Below are positions 1 through 7,795 of a DNA stretch of 64,000 bases, piece by piece. A program made the translations under genes and the position numbers. The DNA is from Dokdonella_A soli (lineage in GTDB: Bacteria; Pseudomonadota; Gammaproteobacteria; Xanthomonadales; Rhodanobacteraceae): contig NZ_BAAAEU010000001.1 of assembly GCF_039523175.1 (NCBI RefSeq), forward strand, positions 310,001 to 374,000, read 5' to 3'. The notes under the pieces were generated by a model. That model saw only the letters and a list, made by a program, of their open reading frames with translations, did not search any database and had not been told where the DNA came from. The stretch's first letter is position 1. Each line of letters opens with the position of its first letter.

Positions 1-165
1 CGACCGATCCGCGAGCAGGTCTGGGAACGCCTCGCCAGCGACTGGAAACCCGTCCATCTCGCCACGATCGTGAACCGTGAAGTGGCGCTGGCCGAACTTC
101 CCGGCATTTTCGATACCATGCTGGCTGGCGGTTCGCTCGGCCGAACGGTCGTCAAACCCGGCTGA
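1..165 (+). CDS. YhdH/AcuI-type NADPH quinone/acrylyl-CoA reductase, 3' end only
   Basis: Only the last 54 codons are present; the gene begins before the window. The fragment reads like the C-terminus of the zinc-free medium-chain reductases YhdH/AcuI: a VWERLASDWKP helix, then a VALAELPGIFDTMLAGGSLGRTVVK-type ending (shown here in outline), where E. coli YhdH has a similar SLSEAP...GRTLVK tail. Members reduce acryloyl-CoA or quinone-like substrates with NADPH in the cytoplasm. The call rests on the tail alone, so substrate and symbol are left open. Confidence 0.6.
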   Translation, partial: RPIREQVWERLASDWKPVHLATIVNREVALAELPGIFDTMLAGGSLGRTVVKPG

Positions 166-231
166 ACGGCTCTTGGCCGGATGGCCGGCACCTGTCTAGA
201 ATGCATCCCTTCACAGGGGGAAACAGCCACA

Positions 232-600
232 ATGTCCAGAGTACTCATCGTCGACGATTCACCGTCGCAGCTGGTTGGAATGAAACGCACGGTCGAGAAG
301 CTCGGCCATCAGGTCATCACCGCCGAGGACGGCGCTGCCGGCGTCGAAGCGGCCCGGCGCGAACTGCCGGACCTGATCCTGATGGACGTCGTGATGCCGA
401 ACCTCAACGGCTTCCAGGCGACCCGCACAATCGCCAAGGACCCGAAGACCAGCCATATCCCGATCGTGCTGGTCACCACCAAGGACCAGGACACCGACCG
501 CGTCTGGGGCATGCGCCAGGGCGCGAAGGCCTACGTGACCAAACCGATCGACGACGCCGAGCTCTCGAAGGTCATCACGGAATACCTGCCGGCGGCTTAG
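232..600 (+). CDS. pilH: Twitching motility response regulator PilH
   Basis: A 122-residue stand-alone CheY-like receiver. The acidic pair D8-D9, phospho-acceptor D52 (LILMDVVMP) and K102-equivalent in VTKPID are all present. The MPNLNGFQATR and VTTKDQDTDRVWGMRQGAK stretches match PilH rather than PilG or CheY. In the Chp system PilH receives phosphate from ChpA and affects PilB/PilT-driven pilus dynamics. I chose ATG 232, preceded by AGGGGGA, over the upstream ATGs at 181 and 201 because the receiver fold starts there. The rest of the chp cluster is not in view, but the minor pilin region begins 7 kb away. Confidence 0.85.
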   Translation: MSRVLIVDDSPSQLVGMKRTVEKLGHQVITAEDGAAGVEAARRELPDLILMDVVMPNLNGFQATRTIAKDPKTSHIPIVLVTTKDQDTDRVWGMRQGAKAYVTKPIDDAELSKVITEYLPAA

Positions 601-601
601 C

Positions 602-1486
602 TCAGGCCCGCGGGTCGAAGTCGAATTCCTTCGCCATCTGCTCGTAGAGTGCGCGCTGCGCGTCGGTCGCAGCCTTCGGCACGCGCACGGTCAGCGTGAC
701 GATCTGATCGCCGGGCGTCTTGCCCGGCCAGCCGCGGCCGCGCAAGCGCATCTTGCGGCCGCCATCCGAACCGGCCGGAATGCGCAACTCGACGTTGCCG
801 CCCAGCGTCGGCACGGTCACCGTCGCGCCGAGCGCGGCTTCCCACGGCGCGACCGGGAGGTCCGTGAGCACATCGCGTCCTTCCAGCCGGAAACGCGGAT
901 CGTCGCGCAAACCGACTTCGAGGATCAGGTCGCCCGCGGGACCCCCATGCGCCCCCGCACCGCCCTGCCCTGCCAAACGGATCTGCTGGCCCGGCGCGAT
1001 GCCGGCCGGAATCCGCACCTCGAGCGTGCGTTCGCCGCCGCCGTCGTGCAGGCCGATGCGCTGCCGCCCGCCGTGATAGGCCGTGGTCAGATCAACGGCG
1101 ATCTGCGCATGTACATCACGCCCGCGGCGCGGGCCCGCTCGTCCGCCGGCGCCGCGGCCTCCGAACAGCGACTCGAAGAAGTCGCTGAAATCCGCACCAC
1201 CGTCCTCGCCGAAATCGGTGCCGCGCTGCCAGTTCGGCGGCGGACCGCGGAATTCGTCGCCGCCGCGGTAGCCGCCCGCGCGCAGCTGGTCATAGGCCTG
1301 GCGGCGCGTGGGGTCCTTCAGCGCCTCGTACGCCTCGTTGACCGCCTTGAACTTCTCCTCGGCGCCGGCTTCCTTGCTGACGTCCGGATGGTACTTGCGC
1401 GCGAGCCGCCGGTACGCGGACTTGATCTCCGCATCCGTCGCGCCGGACTTCACGCCGAGCGTCTCGTAATAGTCCTTGAACTCCAT
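602..1486 (-). CDS. cbpA: CbpA-like DnaJ-family co-chaperone
   Basis: A 294-residue protein with an N-terminal J domain (residues 5-70, HPD at 33-35) that should stimulate DnaK, a Gly/Arg/Phe-rich linker (about 80-140), and a DnaJ C-terminal substrate-binding region. There are no CxxCxGxG zinc-finger repeats, so this is a class II J protein like CbpA rather than DnaJ. The start ATG at 1486 has GGGAGA just upstream; the reading frame stays open further upstream but carries no fold there. It lies just downstream of hsp20 on the same strand, separated by a hairpin terminator, which suggests a protein-quality-control neighbourhood. Confidence 0.85.
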   Translation of the reverse strand: MEFKDYYETLGVKSGATDAEIKSAYRRLARKYHPDVSKEAGAEEKFKAVNEAYEALKDPTRRQAYDQLRAGGYRGGDEFRGPPPNWQRGTDFGEDGGADFSDFFESLFGGRGAGGRAGPRRGRDVHAQIAVDLTTAYHGGRQRIGLHDGGGERTLEVRIPAGIAPGQQIRLAGQGGAGAHGGPAGDLILEVGLRDDPRFRLEGRDVLTDLPVAPWEAALGATVTVPTLGGNVELRIPAGSDGGRKMRLRGRGWPGKTPGDQIVTLTVRVPKAATDAQRALYEQMAKEFDFDPRA

Positions 1487-1502
1487 CGATTCTCCCGAGC
1501 CT

Positions 1503-1539
1503 CGCAAAACGAAACGGCCCGCGGTTGCGACCGCGGGCC
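1503..1539 (-). terminator. Rho-independent terminator after hsp20
   Basis: A perfect 10-bp stem (GGCCCGCGGT / ACCGCGGGCC, 1516-1539) with a 4-base loop is followed on the minus strand by a T-rich run (GTTTCGTTTT). It lies between the end of hsp20 and the start of cbpA, so it should end or attenuate the hsp20 transcript before cbpA. Confidence 0.7.
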
Positions 1540-1624
1540 GGCAGTGATCACCGGTACGCCATGCCTGCCGGCCAGCGTACCAAAGCACCCGCCCCCGCAT
1601 AAGCGGAGCGGCGATCGGAGTTCG

Positions 1625-2065
1625 TCAGCTGTTGATCGCGATGCGGCGCGGCGTGGTCTCGGGCTTCTTCGGGATCGAGATCTCGAGCACGCCGTGTTTG
1701 CCGACCGCGGTGATGCCATCGGCATCGGCGCTGTCAGGCAGCACGAAGCGGCGATCGAAGCTGCCGTGCGTGCGCTCGACGCGCGTGAACGTGGCGCCCT
1801 CTTCCTTCGTTTCCGACTTGCGCTCGCCCTTGAGCGACAGGACGCCCTTGTCCATCTGGATCTCGATGTCGGCCGGATCGATGCCGGGGAGGTCGGCGAG
1901 GATCACGAAGCGCGCGGCTTCCTCGCGGATGTCGACGCGCGGCGTCCACGGCTGCGTGGCGGCGCCTGCCGCATTGGCTTCGTCGGTGTTGAAGAAACGG
2001 TCCAGTGTGTGCTTCGCCAGCGCGTTGCCGCGCACGAACCACGGGTTGTAATGGGTCACGATCAT
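1625..2065 (-). CDS. Hsp20/alpha-crystallin small heat-shock protein
   Basis: A 146-residue small heat-shock protein. The alpha-crystallin domain spans about residues 40-135: WTPRVDIREE, ADLPGIDPADIEIQ, then LSLKGERKSE and the GVLEISIPK signature, ending in an RRIAINS tail close to the usual IxI/V anchor. Members are ATP-independent holdases that form cytoplasmic oligomers. ATG 2065 follows GGAGAG; the longer open frame to 2263 has no recognisable sequence. A sigma-32-like promoter lies 51-76 bases upstream and a terminator lies downstream. Confidence 0.92.
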   Translation of the reverse strand: MIVTHYNPWFVRGNALAKHTLDRFFNTDEANAAGAATQPWTPRVDIREEAARFVILADLPGIDPADIEIQMDKGVLSLKGERKSETKEEGATFTRVERTHGSFDRRFVLPDSADADGITAVGKHGVLEISIPKKPETTPRRIAINS

Positions 2066-2115
2066 GGAATCTCTCCGCAATTGGCTGCGGCGACAGTCGC
2101 CGCGATGGCGAAAAG

Positions 2116-2141
2116 GTAGGGCCACCGGATCGGCTTTCAAG
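2116..2141 (-). promoter_or_regulatory. Predicted sigma-32 (heat-shock) promoter of hsp20
   Basis: On the minus strand a CTTGAA box (2136-2141) is followed after 14 bases by CCCTAC (2116-2121). This fits the RpoH consensus CTTGAA-N13-17-CCCCAT and sits 51 bases upstream of the hsp20 start. Prediction from sequence only. Confidence 0.65.
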
Positions 2142-2223
2142 AGACGCCATGTTCGACGCCGGCGCGACGTATGATCCGCTCCCGACCCGCAGCGCGGGCA
2201 GCCACTCCAACGAGGATATTCCG

Positions 2224-2703
2224 ATGACGATCCAGGTCGGCGACCGCATTCCCGCGGCGACACTCAACGTGCTGAAAGACGGCGTGCAGGCGATTTCCAC
2301 CGACGAAATCTTCAAGGGCCGCAAGGCCGTGCTGTTCTCGGTACCCGGCGCATTCACGCCGACCTGCTCGGAACGGCACCTGCCCGGCTATATCGAGCAC
2401 TACGGCGAATTCACGAAACGCGGCATCGAGGTCGCCTGCATCGCGGTCAACGATGCATTCGTGATGGATGCCTGGGGGAAAGCGCAGCACGTACCCGATG
2501 GCCTGATGATGCTCGCCGACGGCAATGGCGCATTCACGCAGGCGCTCGGACTGGAGATGGACGCGACGCGCTTCGGCATGGGTCTGCGCGGCAAGCGCTT
2601 TGCGCTCTATGCCGAGGATGGTGTCGTGAAGAAGCTCGCCGTCGAGGCACCCGGTGAATTCAAGGTGTCGAGTGCGGAGGCGATGCTGGCCGACGTAGGT
2701 TGA
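2224..2703 (+). CDS. Peroxiredoxin, Prx5 family
   Basis: A 159-residue thioredoxin-fold peroxidase. The peroxidatic Cys48 sits in PGAFTPTCSERHLPGY, the Prx5-subfamily active-site loop. A second cysteine, Cys72 (VACIAVND), could be involved in resolving but is not in the classic Prx5 resolving position. Such enzymes reduce H2O2 and organic peroxides using glutathione/glutaredoxin or thioredoxin. ATG 2224 follows GAGGA; upstream in-frame codons overlap the hsp20 promoter and were rejected. Divergent from hsp20, consistent with stress functions on both sides. Confidence 0.9.
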   Translation: MTIQVGDRIPAATLNVLKDGVQAISTDEIFKGRKAVLFSVPGAFTPTCSERHLPGYIEHYGEFTKRGIEVACIAVNDAFVMDAWGKAQHVPDGLMMLADGNGAFTQALGLEMDATRFGMGLRGKRFALYAEDGVVKKLAVEAPGEFKVSSAEAMLADVG

Positions 2704-2706
2704 CCG

Positions 2707-2786
2707 GTAGGAGCGGCTTCAGCCGCGATGCTTTTCCGGATGCTCGCCGGAAGGCGAAAGAGCATCGCGGCTGAAGCCGCTCCTAC
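2707..2786. repeat. GTAGGAGCGG-type hairpin repeat, copy 1
   Basis: An 80-base inverted repeat with arms GTAGGAGCGGCTTCAGCCGC and its complement, enclosing a short variable spacer. Each arm also has an internal palindrome (GCGGCTTCAGCCGC). It lies between the convergent 3' ends of the peroxiredoxin and gyrA genes. Five further copies occur in this window (2958, 32592, 36995, 43475, 54288). REP-like by structure; no REP-associated transposase is in view. Confidence 0.9.
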
Positions 2787-2804
2787 GCAATGGCGGTGCC
2801 GAAC

Positions 2805-2957
2805 CTAGGTTTCGTCGGTGGGTGACGCAGCGCTGTCGATACCCGTCCCGGCCACGTCGCCGTTTTCATCCTCGCCCAGCTCGCCCGGCGCCTCGACCAT
2901 GACCACGCCGAGCAGCGCCGCGCCCGCGGGCAGACAGGTCAATGTGACGCTCTGCGT
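2805..2957 (-). pseudogene. Duplicated 3' end of gyrA (remnant)
   Basis: On the minus strand this reads as 50 codons plus TAG that align with the last 47 codons of the real gyrA (3056 onward). Both end GTGIDSAASPTDET or ATGIDSAASPTDET, and the last 40-odd bases are identical. The middle has diverged (for example LPAGAALLGVVMVEAPGELG against LPADEALVGVVKVEALG), with a 3-codon length difference. The frame is open but has no start, and its upstream edge ends exactly where repeat copy 2 begins. It is the tail of a 251-base duplicated unit (hairpin plus gyrA end). Confidence 0.9.
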
Positions 2958-3037
2958 GTAGGAGCGGCTTCAGCCGCGATGCTTTTCAGAGTGCTCGCGG
3001 GAAAGCGCAAGAGCATCGCGGCTGAAGCCGCTCCTAC
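2958..3037. repeat. GTAGGAGCGG-type hairpin repeat, copy 2
   Basis: An 80-base inverted repeat of the same length and design as copy 1, exactly 251 bases downstream of it. The 18 bases after it (through the gyrA stop codon) also match those after copy 1, so the repeat and the gyrA 3' end were duplicated together. Confidence 0.9.
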
Positions 3038-3055
3038 GCAATGAAGGTGCCGAAA

Positions 3056-5650
3056 CTAGGTTTCGTCGGTGGGTGACGCAGCGCTGTCGATACCCGTCGC
3101 GGTCACGTCACCGGTGTCGTCCTCACCCAGCGCCTCGACCTTGACCACGCCGACCAGCGCCTCGTCCGCCGGCAGGCGGATCAGCGTGACGCCTTGCGTG
3201 TTGCGGCCGACGCGCGCGATCTCGGCTGCGCGCGTGCGTACCAGCGTGCCCTGGTTCGAGATCAGCATCAGCTCGTGGCTCTCGCCGAGCTGCACCGCGC
3301 CGATCAGCATGCCGTTGCGCTCCGAGCACTGGATCGCGATCACACCCTGCGTGCCGCGGCCCTTGCGCGGATAGTCGGCGAGCGGCGTGCGCTTGCCGTA
3401 GCCGCGTTCGGTCGCAGTCAGGATGTCATCGTCGCCCTCGCCGACGATCAGGCTGACCACCTGTTCGCCCTCAGCGAGGCGCATGCCGCGCACGCCGGTC
3501 GCGGTGCGACCCATCGAACGCACCGAGGCCTCGTCGAAGCGCACCGCCTTGCCGTTCGACGCGAACAGCAGGATGTCGCGCGCGCCGTCGGTGAGCTGCA
3601 CGTCGACCAGCGCATCGCCCTCGTCGAGGTTGATCGCGATCTTGCCGCGCTGCAGCTGGAACGCGTACTCGGTCAGCGGCGTCTTCTTGACCGTGCCGTT
3701 CCTCGTCGCGAAGAACACGTAGCGGTCCTCGCTGAACTCGCGCACCGGCTGCACGGCCTGGACCTTCTCGTCCGGCTCCAGCGGCAGCAGGTTCACGATC
3801 GGCTTGCCGCGCGCGTTCGGACCGGCATCCGGCAACTGATAGACCTTGAGCCAGAACACGCGGCCCGCGCTCGTGAACGTGAGCAAGGTGTCGTGCGTGT
3901 TCGCGATCCACAGACGCTCGACGAAATCCTCTTCCTTCATGCTCGTCGCCGACCGACCCTTGCCGCCACGCTTCTGCGCGCGGTAGATGCTGACCGGCTG
4001 GCGCTTCGCATAACCGGTATGCGAAAGCGTGACGACGACATCCTCCGGCTCGATCAGGTCGAGGATGTTCAGATCCTCCTGGCTGGCCTGGATCGCGGTG
4101 CGGCGCTCGTCACCGTACTGCTCCTTCAGCGCGACGAACTCGTCGCGGATGATCTTCAGCAGTACATCGGGGTTCTCGAGGATCTCGATCAGCCCCGCGA
4201 TCGTGCGCAGCAATTCCTTGTATTCGTCGCTGAGTTTTTCCTGTTCGAGACCGGTCAGGCGCGACAGGCGCATCTCGAGGATTTCCTTGGCCTGGATCTC
4301 GGACAGCTGGTAGCCGTCCGCCTTCAGGCCCGCCTCGATCGCCATCTCCTCGGGACGCGAGGCTTCCGCGCCCGCGGCCGCGAGCAGCGCGCGCACCATG
4401 CCCGGCTCCCAGCGCCGCGCGAGCATGCGCTGCTTCGCCTCGTCCGGCGTCGGCGAGGTCTTGATCAGCTCGACCATCTCGTCGATGTTCGCGAGCGCGA
4501 CGGTCAGGCCCTCGACGATGTGCGCACGCGCACGCGCCTTGCGCAGATCGAAGATCGTGCGCCGCGTGACGACTTCACGGCGATGGCGGATGAATGCATC
4601 GAGGATCTCGCGCAGCGAGAGCGTGCGCGGCTGGCCGTCGAGCAGCGCGACCATGTTGATGCCGAACGTGACCTGCAGCTGGGTCTGCTGGAACAGGTTG
4701 TTGAGCAGCACGTCGGCCGAGGTGTCGCGGCGCACCTCGATGACGACGCGCAGGCCGTCCTTGTCCGACTCGTCGCGCAGCTCGGTGATGCCCTCGATGC
4801 GTTTTTCCTTGACCAGCTCGGCAATCTTCTCGATCAGCCGTGCCTTGTTCACCTGGTACGGCAGCTCGGTGACGATGATCGTCTCGCGGCCGTTGTCCTC
4901 GGTCTCGATCTCCGCCTTGGCGCGCACCAGGATGCGGCCGCGGCCGGTCTTGTACGCCTCGACGATGCCGGCGGCACCGTTGATGATGCCCGCGGTCGGG
5001 AAGTCCGGACCGGGAACGAGACGCAGCAGGTCGTCGAAGCCGAGCTCCGGATCGTCGATCAGCGCAATGCACGCGGACAGGACTTCGGTGAGGTTGTGCG
5101 GCGGCACGTTGGTCGCCATGCCGACCGCGATGCCGGCCGAACCGTTGACCAGCAGGTTCGGGATGCGCGTCGGCAGCACCGTCGGCTCGAATTCCTTCTC
5201 GTCGTAGTTCGGCTGGTAATCGACGGTTTCCTTGTCGATGTCGGCGAGCAGCTCGGAGGACAGGCGCTCGAGCCGGCATTCGGTGTAACGCATCGCCGCC
5301 GCTTCGTCGCCGTCGACCGAGCCGAAGTTGCCCTGGCCGTCGACGAGCATGTAGCGCATCGAGAAATCCTGCGCCATGCGCACCAGCGCGTCGTAGATCG
5401 ACGAGTCGCCGTGCGGATGGTACTTACCCATCACGTCACCGACCACACGCGCGCACTTCACGTACGGGCGGTTCCACACCGTGTTCGATTCGTGCATCGC
5501 GTACAGCGTGCGCCGGTGCACCGGCTTCAGGCCGTCGCGCACGTCGGGCAGCGCGCGCCCGACGATCACGCTCATTGCATAGTCGAGATAGCTTTTCCGG
5601 ACCTCGTCCTCGATGTTGACGCGTATGACTTCTTTGGCCAGCTCAGCCAT
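3056..5650 (-). CDS. gyrA: DNA gyrase subunit A
   Basis: An 864-residue GyrA. The catalytic tyrosine is Y122 (AAAMRYTECRL), which attacks DNA to make the transient double-strand break. The quinolone-resistance region has S83 and D87 in E. coli numbering (HPHGDSSIYD), the susceptible-type residues. The GyrA box QKRGGKG that marks true gyrase, needed for DNA wrapping and supercoiling, begins the C-terminal beta-pinwheel. The tail is acidic (GEDDTGDV...). ATG 5650 is chosen because MAELAKEVIRVNIEDE is the family N-terminus; 33 in-frame upstream residues are unrelated. A partial copy of its 3' end lies downstream. Confidence 0.98.
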   Translation of the reverse strand: MAELAKEVIRVNIEDEVRKSYLDYAMSVIVGRALPDVRDGLKPVHRRTLYAMHESNTVWNRPYVKCARVVGDVMGKYHPHGDSSIYDALVRMAQDFSMRYMLVDGQGNFGSVDGDEAAAMRYTECRLERLSSELLADIDKETVDYQPNYDEKEFEPTVLPTRIPNLLVNGSAGIAVGMATNVPPHNLTEVLSACIALIDDPELGFDDLLRLVPGPDFPTAGIINGAAGIVEAYKTGRGRILVRAKAEIETEDNGRETIIVTELPYQVNKARLIEKIAELVKEKRIEGITELRDESDKDGLRVVIEVRRDTSADVLLNNLFQQTQLQVTFGINMVALLDGQPRTLSLREILDAFIRHRREVVTRRTIFDLRKARARAHIVEGLTVALANIDEMVELIKTSPTPDEAKQRMLARRWEPGMVRALLAAAGAEASRPEEMAIEAGLKADGYQLSEIQAKEILEMRLSRLTGLEQEKLSDEYKELLRTIAGLIEILENPDVLLKIIRDEFVALKEQYGDERRTAIQASQEDLNILDLIEPEDVVVTLSHTGYAKRQPVSIYRAQKRGGKGRSATSMKEEDFVERLWIANTHDTLLTFTSAGRVFWLKVYQLPDAGPNARGKPIVNLLPLEPDEKVQAVQPVREFSEDRYVFFATRNGTVKKTPLTEYAFQLQRGKIAINLDEGDALVDVQLTDGARDILLFASNGKAVRFDEASVRSMGRTATGVRGMRLAEGEQVVSLIVGEGDDDILTATERGYGKRTPLADYPRKGRGTQGVIAIQCSERNGMLIGAVQLGESHELMLISNQGTLVRTRAAEIARVGRNTQGVTLIRLPADEALVGVVKVEALGEDDTGDVTATGIDSAASPTDET

Positions 5651-5983
5651 CAGGAAACCTCTGCAAAAGTCCGGATTTGGAACGCGATCACGTCGCTCTC
5701 GCGGCGCTTTTCGAGGATCGAAAAGCAGAGCCGCGACAGCGCTGCGCAAGTGCCACTCGCGTGCGCGAAGGCAACACTAAATCTTACCACAGCAGACCGG
5801 CCAAAGTGGCCGTTTTTCCCTGATTTCAGCGGGACTTAGGGGCTATCCCGACCTCCCCGGAAGGGCAAGTCCCGGATCCGGGTTCCGCAGGAGCGGCTTC
5901 GGCCGGAATGTTCCATCTGCCCCACCTCCCCGGAGACATCAAGACAGGTCTCTCCCGCACAAACGGGCATCTGCCGGATGCCC
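5651..5983 (-). other. gyrA upstream region: predicted promoter and a degenerate repeat half
   Basis: No gene is visible in these 333 bases. On the minus strand TGGTAAGAT (hexamer at 5781-5786) forms an extended -10 about 130 bases upstream of gyrA, with no convincing -35. At 5887-5905 a single, slightly altered half of the GTAGGAGCGG repeat (GCAGGAGCGGCTTCGGCCG) occurs without its partner arm. The rest is GC-rich and featureless. Confidence 0.45.
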
Positions 5984-6391
5984 TCAACCGCGATGCGCAG
6001 GCGCGCGGAAGATCCAGTACTTGGAACTCAGGAAGTTCACGGCCGCGCCGGCCACCGACCCCGCCGCGACGCCGATCGCCGGCCACTCGCGCACCAGCGG
6101 CCAGAACAGCACGCAGGCGGCGTACGCGCCGTAGTTCAACGCGAAGCCGAACGCCATTGCGACCAGGTAGCGCAGCAATTCACGACGCCGGCTGCCGCCG
6201 CCATGCCCGGCGAACGTATAGCGCCGATTGAAGCCCCAGGTCGTCGTCGCTGCGGCGAGAAACGAGACCACGCGCGCGCCGTAGGGATTGATGCCGAGTT
6301 CACGCACGAGGAACTGCACGATGCCGGCGTCGACCACGAAGCCGAGCAGGCCGCTGATCGCGAACAAAAGAATTTGCCTGTGCAACGCCAT
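5984..6391 (-). CDS. GtrA-like four-helix membrane protein
   Basis: A 135-residue protein of the GtrA/DPMS family: four hydrophobic segments (about 5-27, 36-53, 72-95, 103-125), with the typical FAISGLLGFVVDAGI first helix, WGFNRRYTF between helices 2 and 3, and NFLSSKYWIFR at the end. GtrA proteins are inner-membrane partners in moving or modifying undecaprenyl-linked sugars. No glycosyltransferase gene is adjacent, so the pathway served is unknown. It ends 333 bases from gyrA and lies 29 bases downstream of mtnA on the same strand. Confidence 0.8.
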   Translation of the reverse strand: MALHRQILLFAISGLLGFVVDAGIVQFLVRELGINPYGARVVSFLAAATTTWGFNRRYTFAGHGGGSRRRELLRYLVAMAFGFALNYGAYAACVLFWPLVREWPAIGVAAGSVAGAAVNFLSSKYWIFRAPAHRG

Positions 6392-6419
6392 CCGAGGCTC
6401 CGTTCAAAGCAGGCGGAGA

Positions 6420-7451
6420 TCAGCGCGCGGTGCCGAACAGCGCGGCCATACGCCCGGCATCCGGACGCTCGACAACGCCGCGCTCGGTCACGATCGCATC
6501 GATCAGGCTGGCCGGCGTCACGTCGAACACCGGATTCCATGCCTGCGCGCCCGCGGCCACGGTGCGCTGCCCCGCATAGGCGAGGAGCTCATCCGGTGAA
6601 CGCAGCTCGATTTCGATATCGGCGCCGCTCGCGGTCGACATGTCGACCGTCGACGACGGCGCGACGACCATGAACCTGACGCCGTGGTGGCGCGCGCCGA
6701 TCGCAAGCTGGTAAGTGCCGATCTTGTTGGCGACGTCTCCATTCGCGGCGATGCGGTCGGCGCCGACGATGACCCATTGCACATCACCGGACTTCATCAG
6801 GTGCGCCGCTGCCGAGTCTGCAACGAGCGTCGCCGGGATCCGGTCGCGCAGCAGCTCCCAGATGGTGAGCCGCGCGCCCTGCAGCCACGGCCTCGTCTCG
6901 CCCGCGAATACACGCGCGATGCGGCCCGCGCTGACGCCGGCGCGGATCACGCCGAGCGCGGTGCCGAAACCGGCAGTCGCGAGCGAACCGGTATTGCAGT
7001 GAGTCAGCACACCCACGCCACGACCGAGCAACGCCGCACCGAGTTCGCCCATGTGGCGGTTCGCGGCGAGATCCTCGTCCTGGATTGCCTGCGCCTCGCG
7101 AGCGAGTGCTGCCGCGTCCGCACCACGCACGATCGCGGCCTTCATCCGGTCCAGTGCCCACATCAGGTTCACCGCGGTCGGCCGTGCGGCGCGCAGTGTT
7201 GCCAAGGCCGCATCGAGGTGTCCTGGATCGCGTTGGGCGGCGATCACGACACCCCACGCCGCCGCGATACCGATAGCGGGCGCGCCACGCACGACCAGAT
7301 CGCGAATCGCCGCGGCGACCTCGTCGGCGCTGTGGCAGTCGAGCCAGATTTCATCAGCCGGGAGGCGGCGCTGGTCGAGCAGGCGCAGATGGTCACCCTG
7401 CCAGATCACTGCGCGGATCGAATCGTGGCTGTATGCAGGCTGCGTGGTCAT
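6420..7451 (-). CDS. mtnA: S-methyl-5-thioribose-1-phosphate isomerase
   Basis: A 343-residue member of the MtnA/eIF2B-like family that converts methylthioribose-1-phosphate to methylthioribulose-1-phosphate in the methionine salvage pathway. Visible signatures are RGAPAIGIAAAWG, the catalytic-cysteine segment THCNTGSLATAGFGTALG, and the catalytic-aspartate segment VIVGADRIAANGDVANKIGT. I start it at ATG 7451 (MTTQPAYSHDS); an earlier in-frame start would add eight basic residues. No other mtn gene is in the window. Confidence 0.93.
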   Translation of the reverse strand: MTTQPAYSHDSIRAVIWQGDHLRLLDQRRLPADEIWLDCHSADEVAAAIRDLVVRGAPAIGIAAAWGVVIAAQRDPGHLDAALATLRAARPTAVNLMWALDRMKAAIVRGADAAALAREAQAIQDEDLAANRHMGELGAALLGRGVGVLTHCNTGSLATAGFGTALGVIRAGVSAGRIARVFAGETRPWLQGARLTIWELLRDRIPATLVADSAAAHLMKSGDVQWVIVGADRIAANGDVANKIGTYQLAIGARHHGVRFMVVAPSSTVDMSTASGADIEIELRSPDELLAYAGQRTVAAGAQAWNPVFDVTPASLIDAIVTERGVVERPDAGRMAALFGTAR

Positions 7452-7577
7452 GCGGCGTAACCGGTGCAGTCGCACGCGGCGGAAAAGTCGGGCGCGCAGG
7501 GTACCAGCGCACTGGCATCGCGGCCAGCACAGCGCGCGGCACAGACGCTCGCGCGATGCAGATCCAACTGGAGAAAG

Positions 7578-7652
7578 TGGTGGGCGGTGCAGGGATCGAA
7601 CCTGCGACCCTTGCCGTGTGAAGGCAATGCTCTACCGCTGAGCTAACCGCCC
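7578..7652 (-). tRNA. tRNA-Val (anticodon CAC)
   Basis: A 75-base cloverleaf with encoded CCA: acceptor GGGCGGT/ACCGCCC, D arm with AGCTCAGCGGTAGAGC, anticodon loop TTCACAC (CAC, reads GTG), and T loop GGTTCGATCC. It follows tRNA-Thr by 5 bases on the same strand and shares its promoter. Confidence 0.95.
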
Positions 7653-7657
7653 GGACT

Positions 7658-7733
7658 TGGTGCCGGAGAAGGGAATCGAACCCCCGACCTACGCATTACG
7701 AATGCGCCGCTCTACCAACTGAGCTACTCCGGC
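7658..7733 (-). tRNA. tRNA-Thr (anticodon CGT)
   Basis: A 76-base cloverleaf with encoded CCA: acceptor GCCGGAG/CTCCGGC, D arm AGCTCAGTTGGTAGAGC, anticodon loop TTCGTAA (CGT, reads ACG), and T loop GGTTCGATTCC. First gene of the Thr-Val tRNA pair. Confidence 0.95.
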
Positions 7734-7743
7734 GGGGGCGCGG

Positions 7744-7772
7744 AGTATAGCGACCGATACCCGCCACCTCAA
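7744..7772 (-). promoter_or_regulatory. Sigma-70 promoter of the tRNA-Thr/tRNA-Val pair
   Basis: On the minus strand TTGAGG (7767-7772), a 17-base spacer, then TATACT (7744-7749) ten bases before the tRNA-Thr 5' end. Hexamers, spacing and position all fit a strong stable-RNA promoter; a GC-rich stretch follows the -10, as in stringently controlled discriminators. Confidence 0.8.
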
Positions 7773-7795
7773 CCCGGAGCACACAAATGCCTCGA

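Noticed and set aside
2805..2957. Functional small gene or attenuator instead of a gyrA remnant
   Set aside because: It matches the gyrA C-terminus codon for codon and has no start codon or ribosome site.
3194..5839. An 881-codon open frame on the plus strand opposite gyrA
   Set aside because: It is the antisense shadow of gyrA in GC-rich DNA, is very rich in Arg/Asp/Leu/Val, and has no family features.
5984..6391. Prophage origin for the GtrA-like gene
   Set aside because: No gtrB, gtr glycosyltransferase, integrase or att-like repeats nearby; base composition is like its neighbours.
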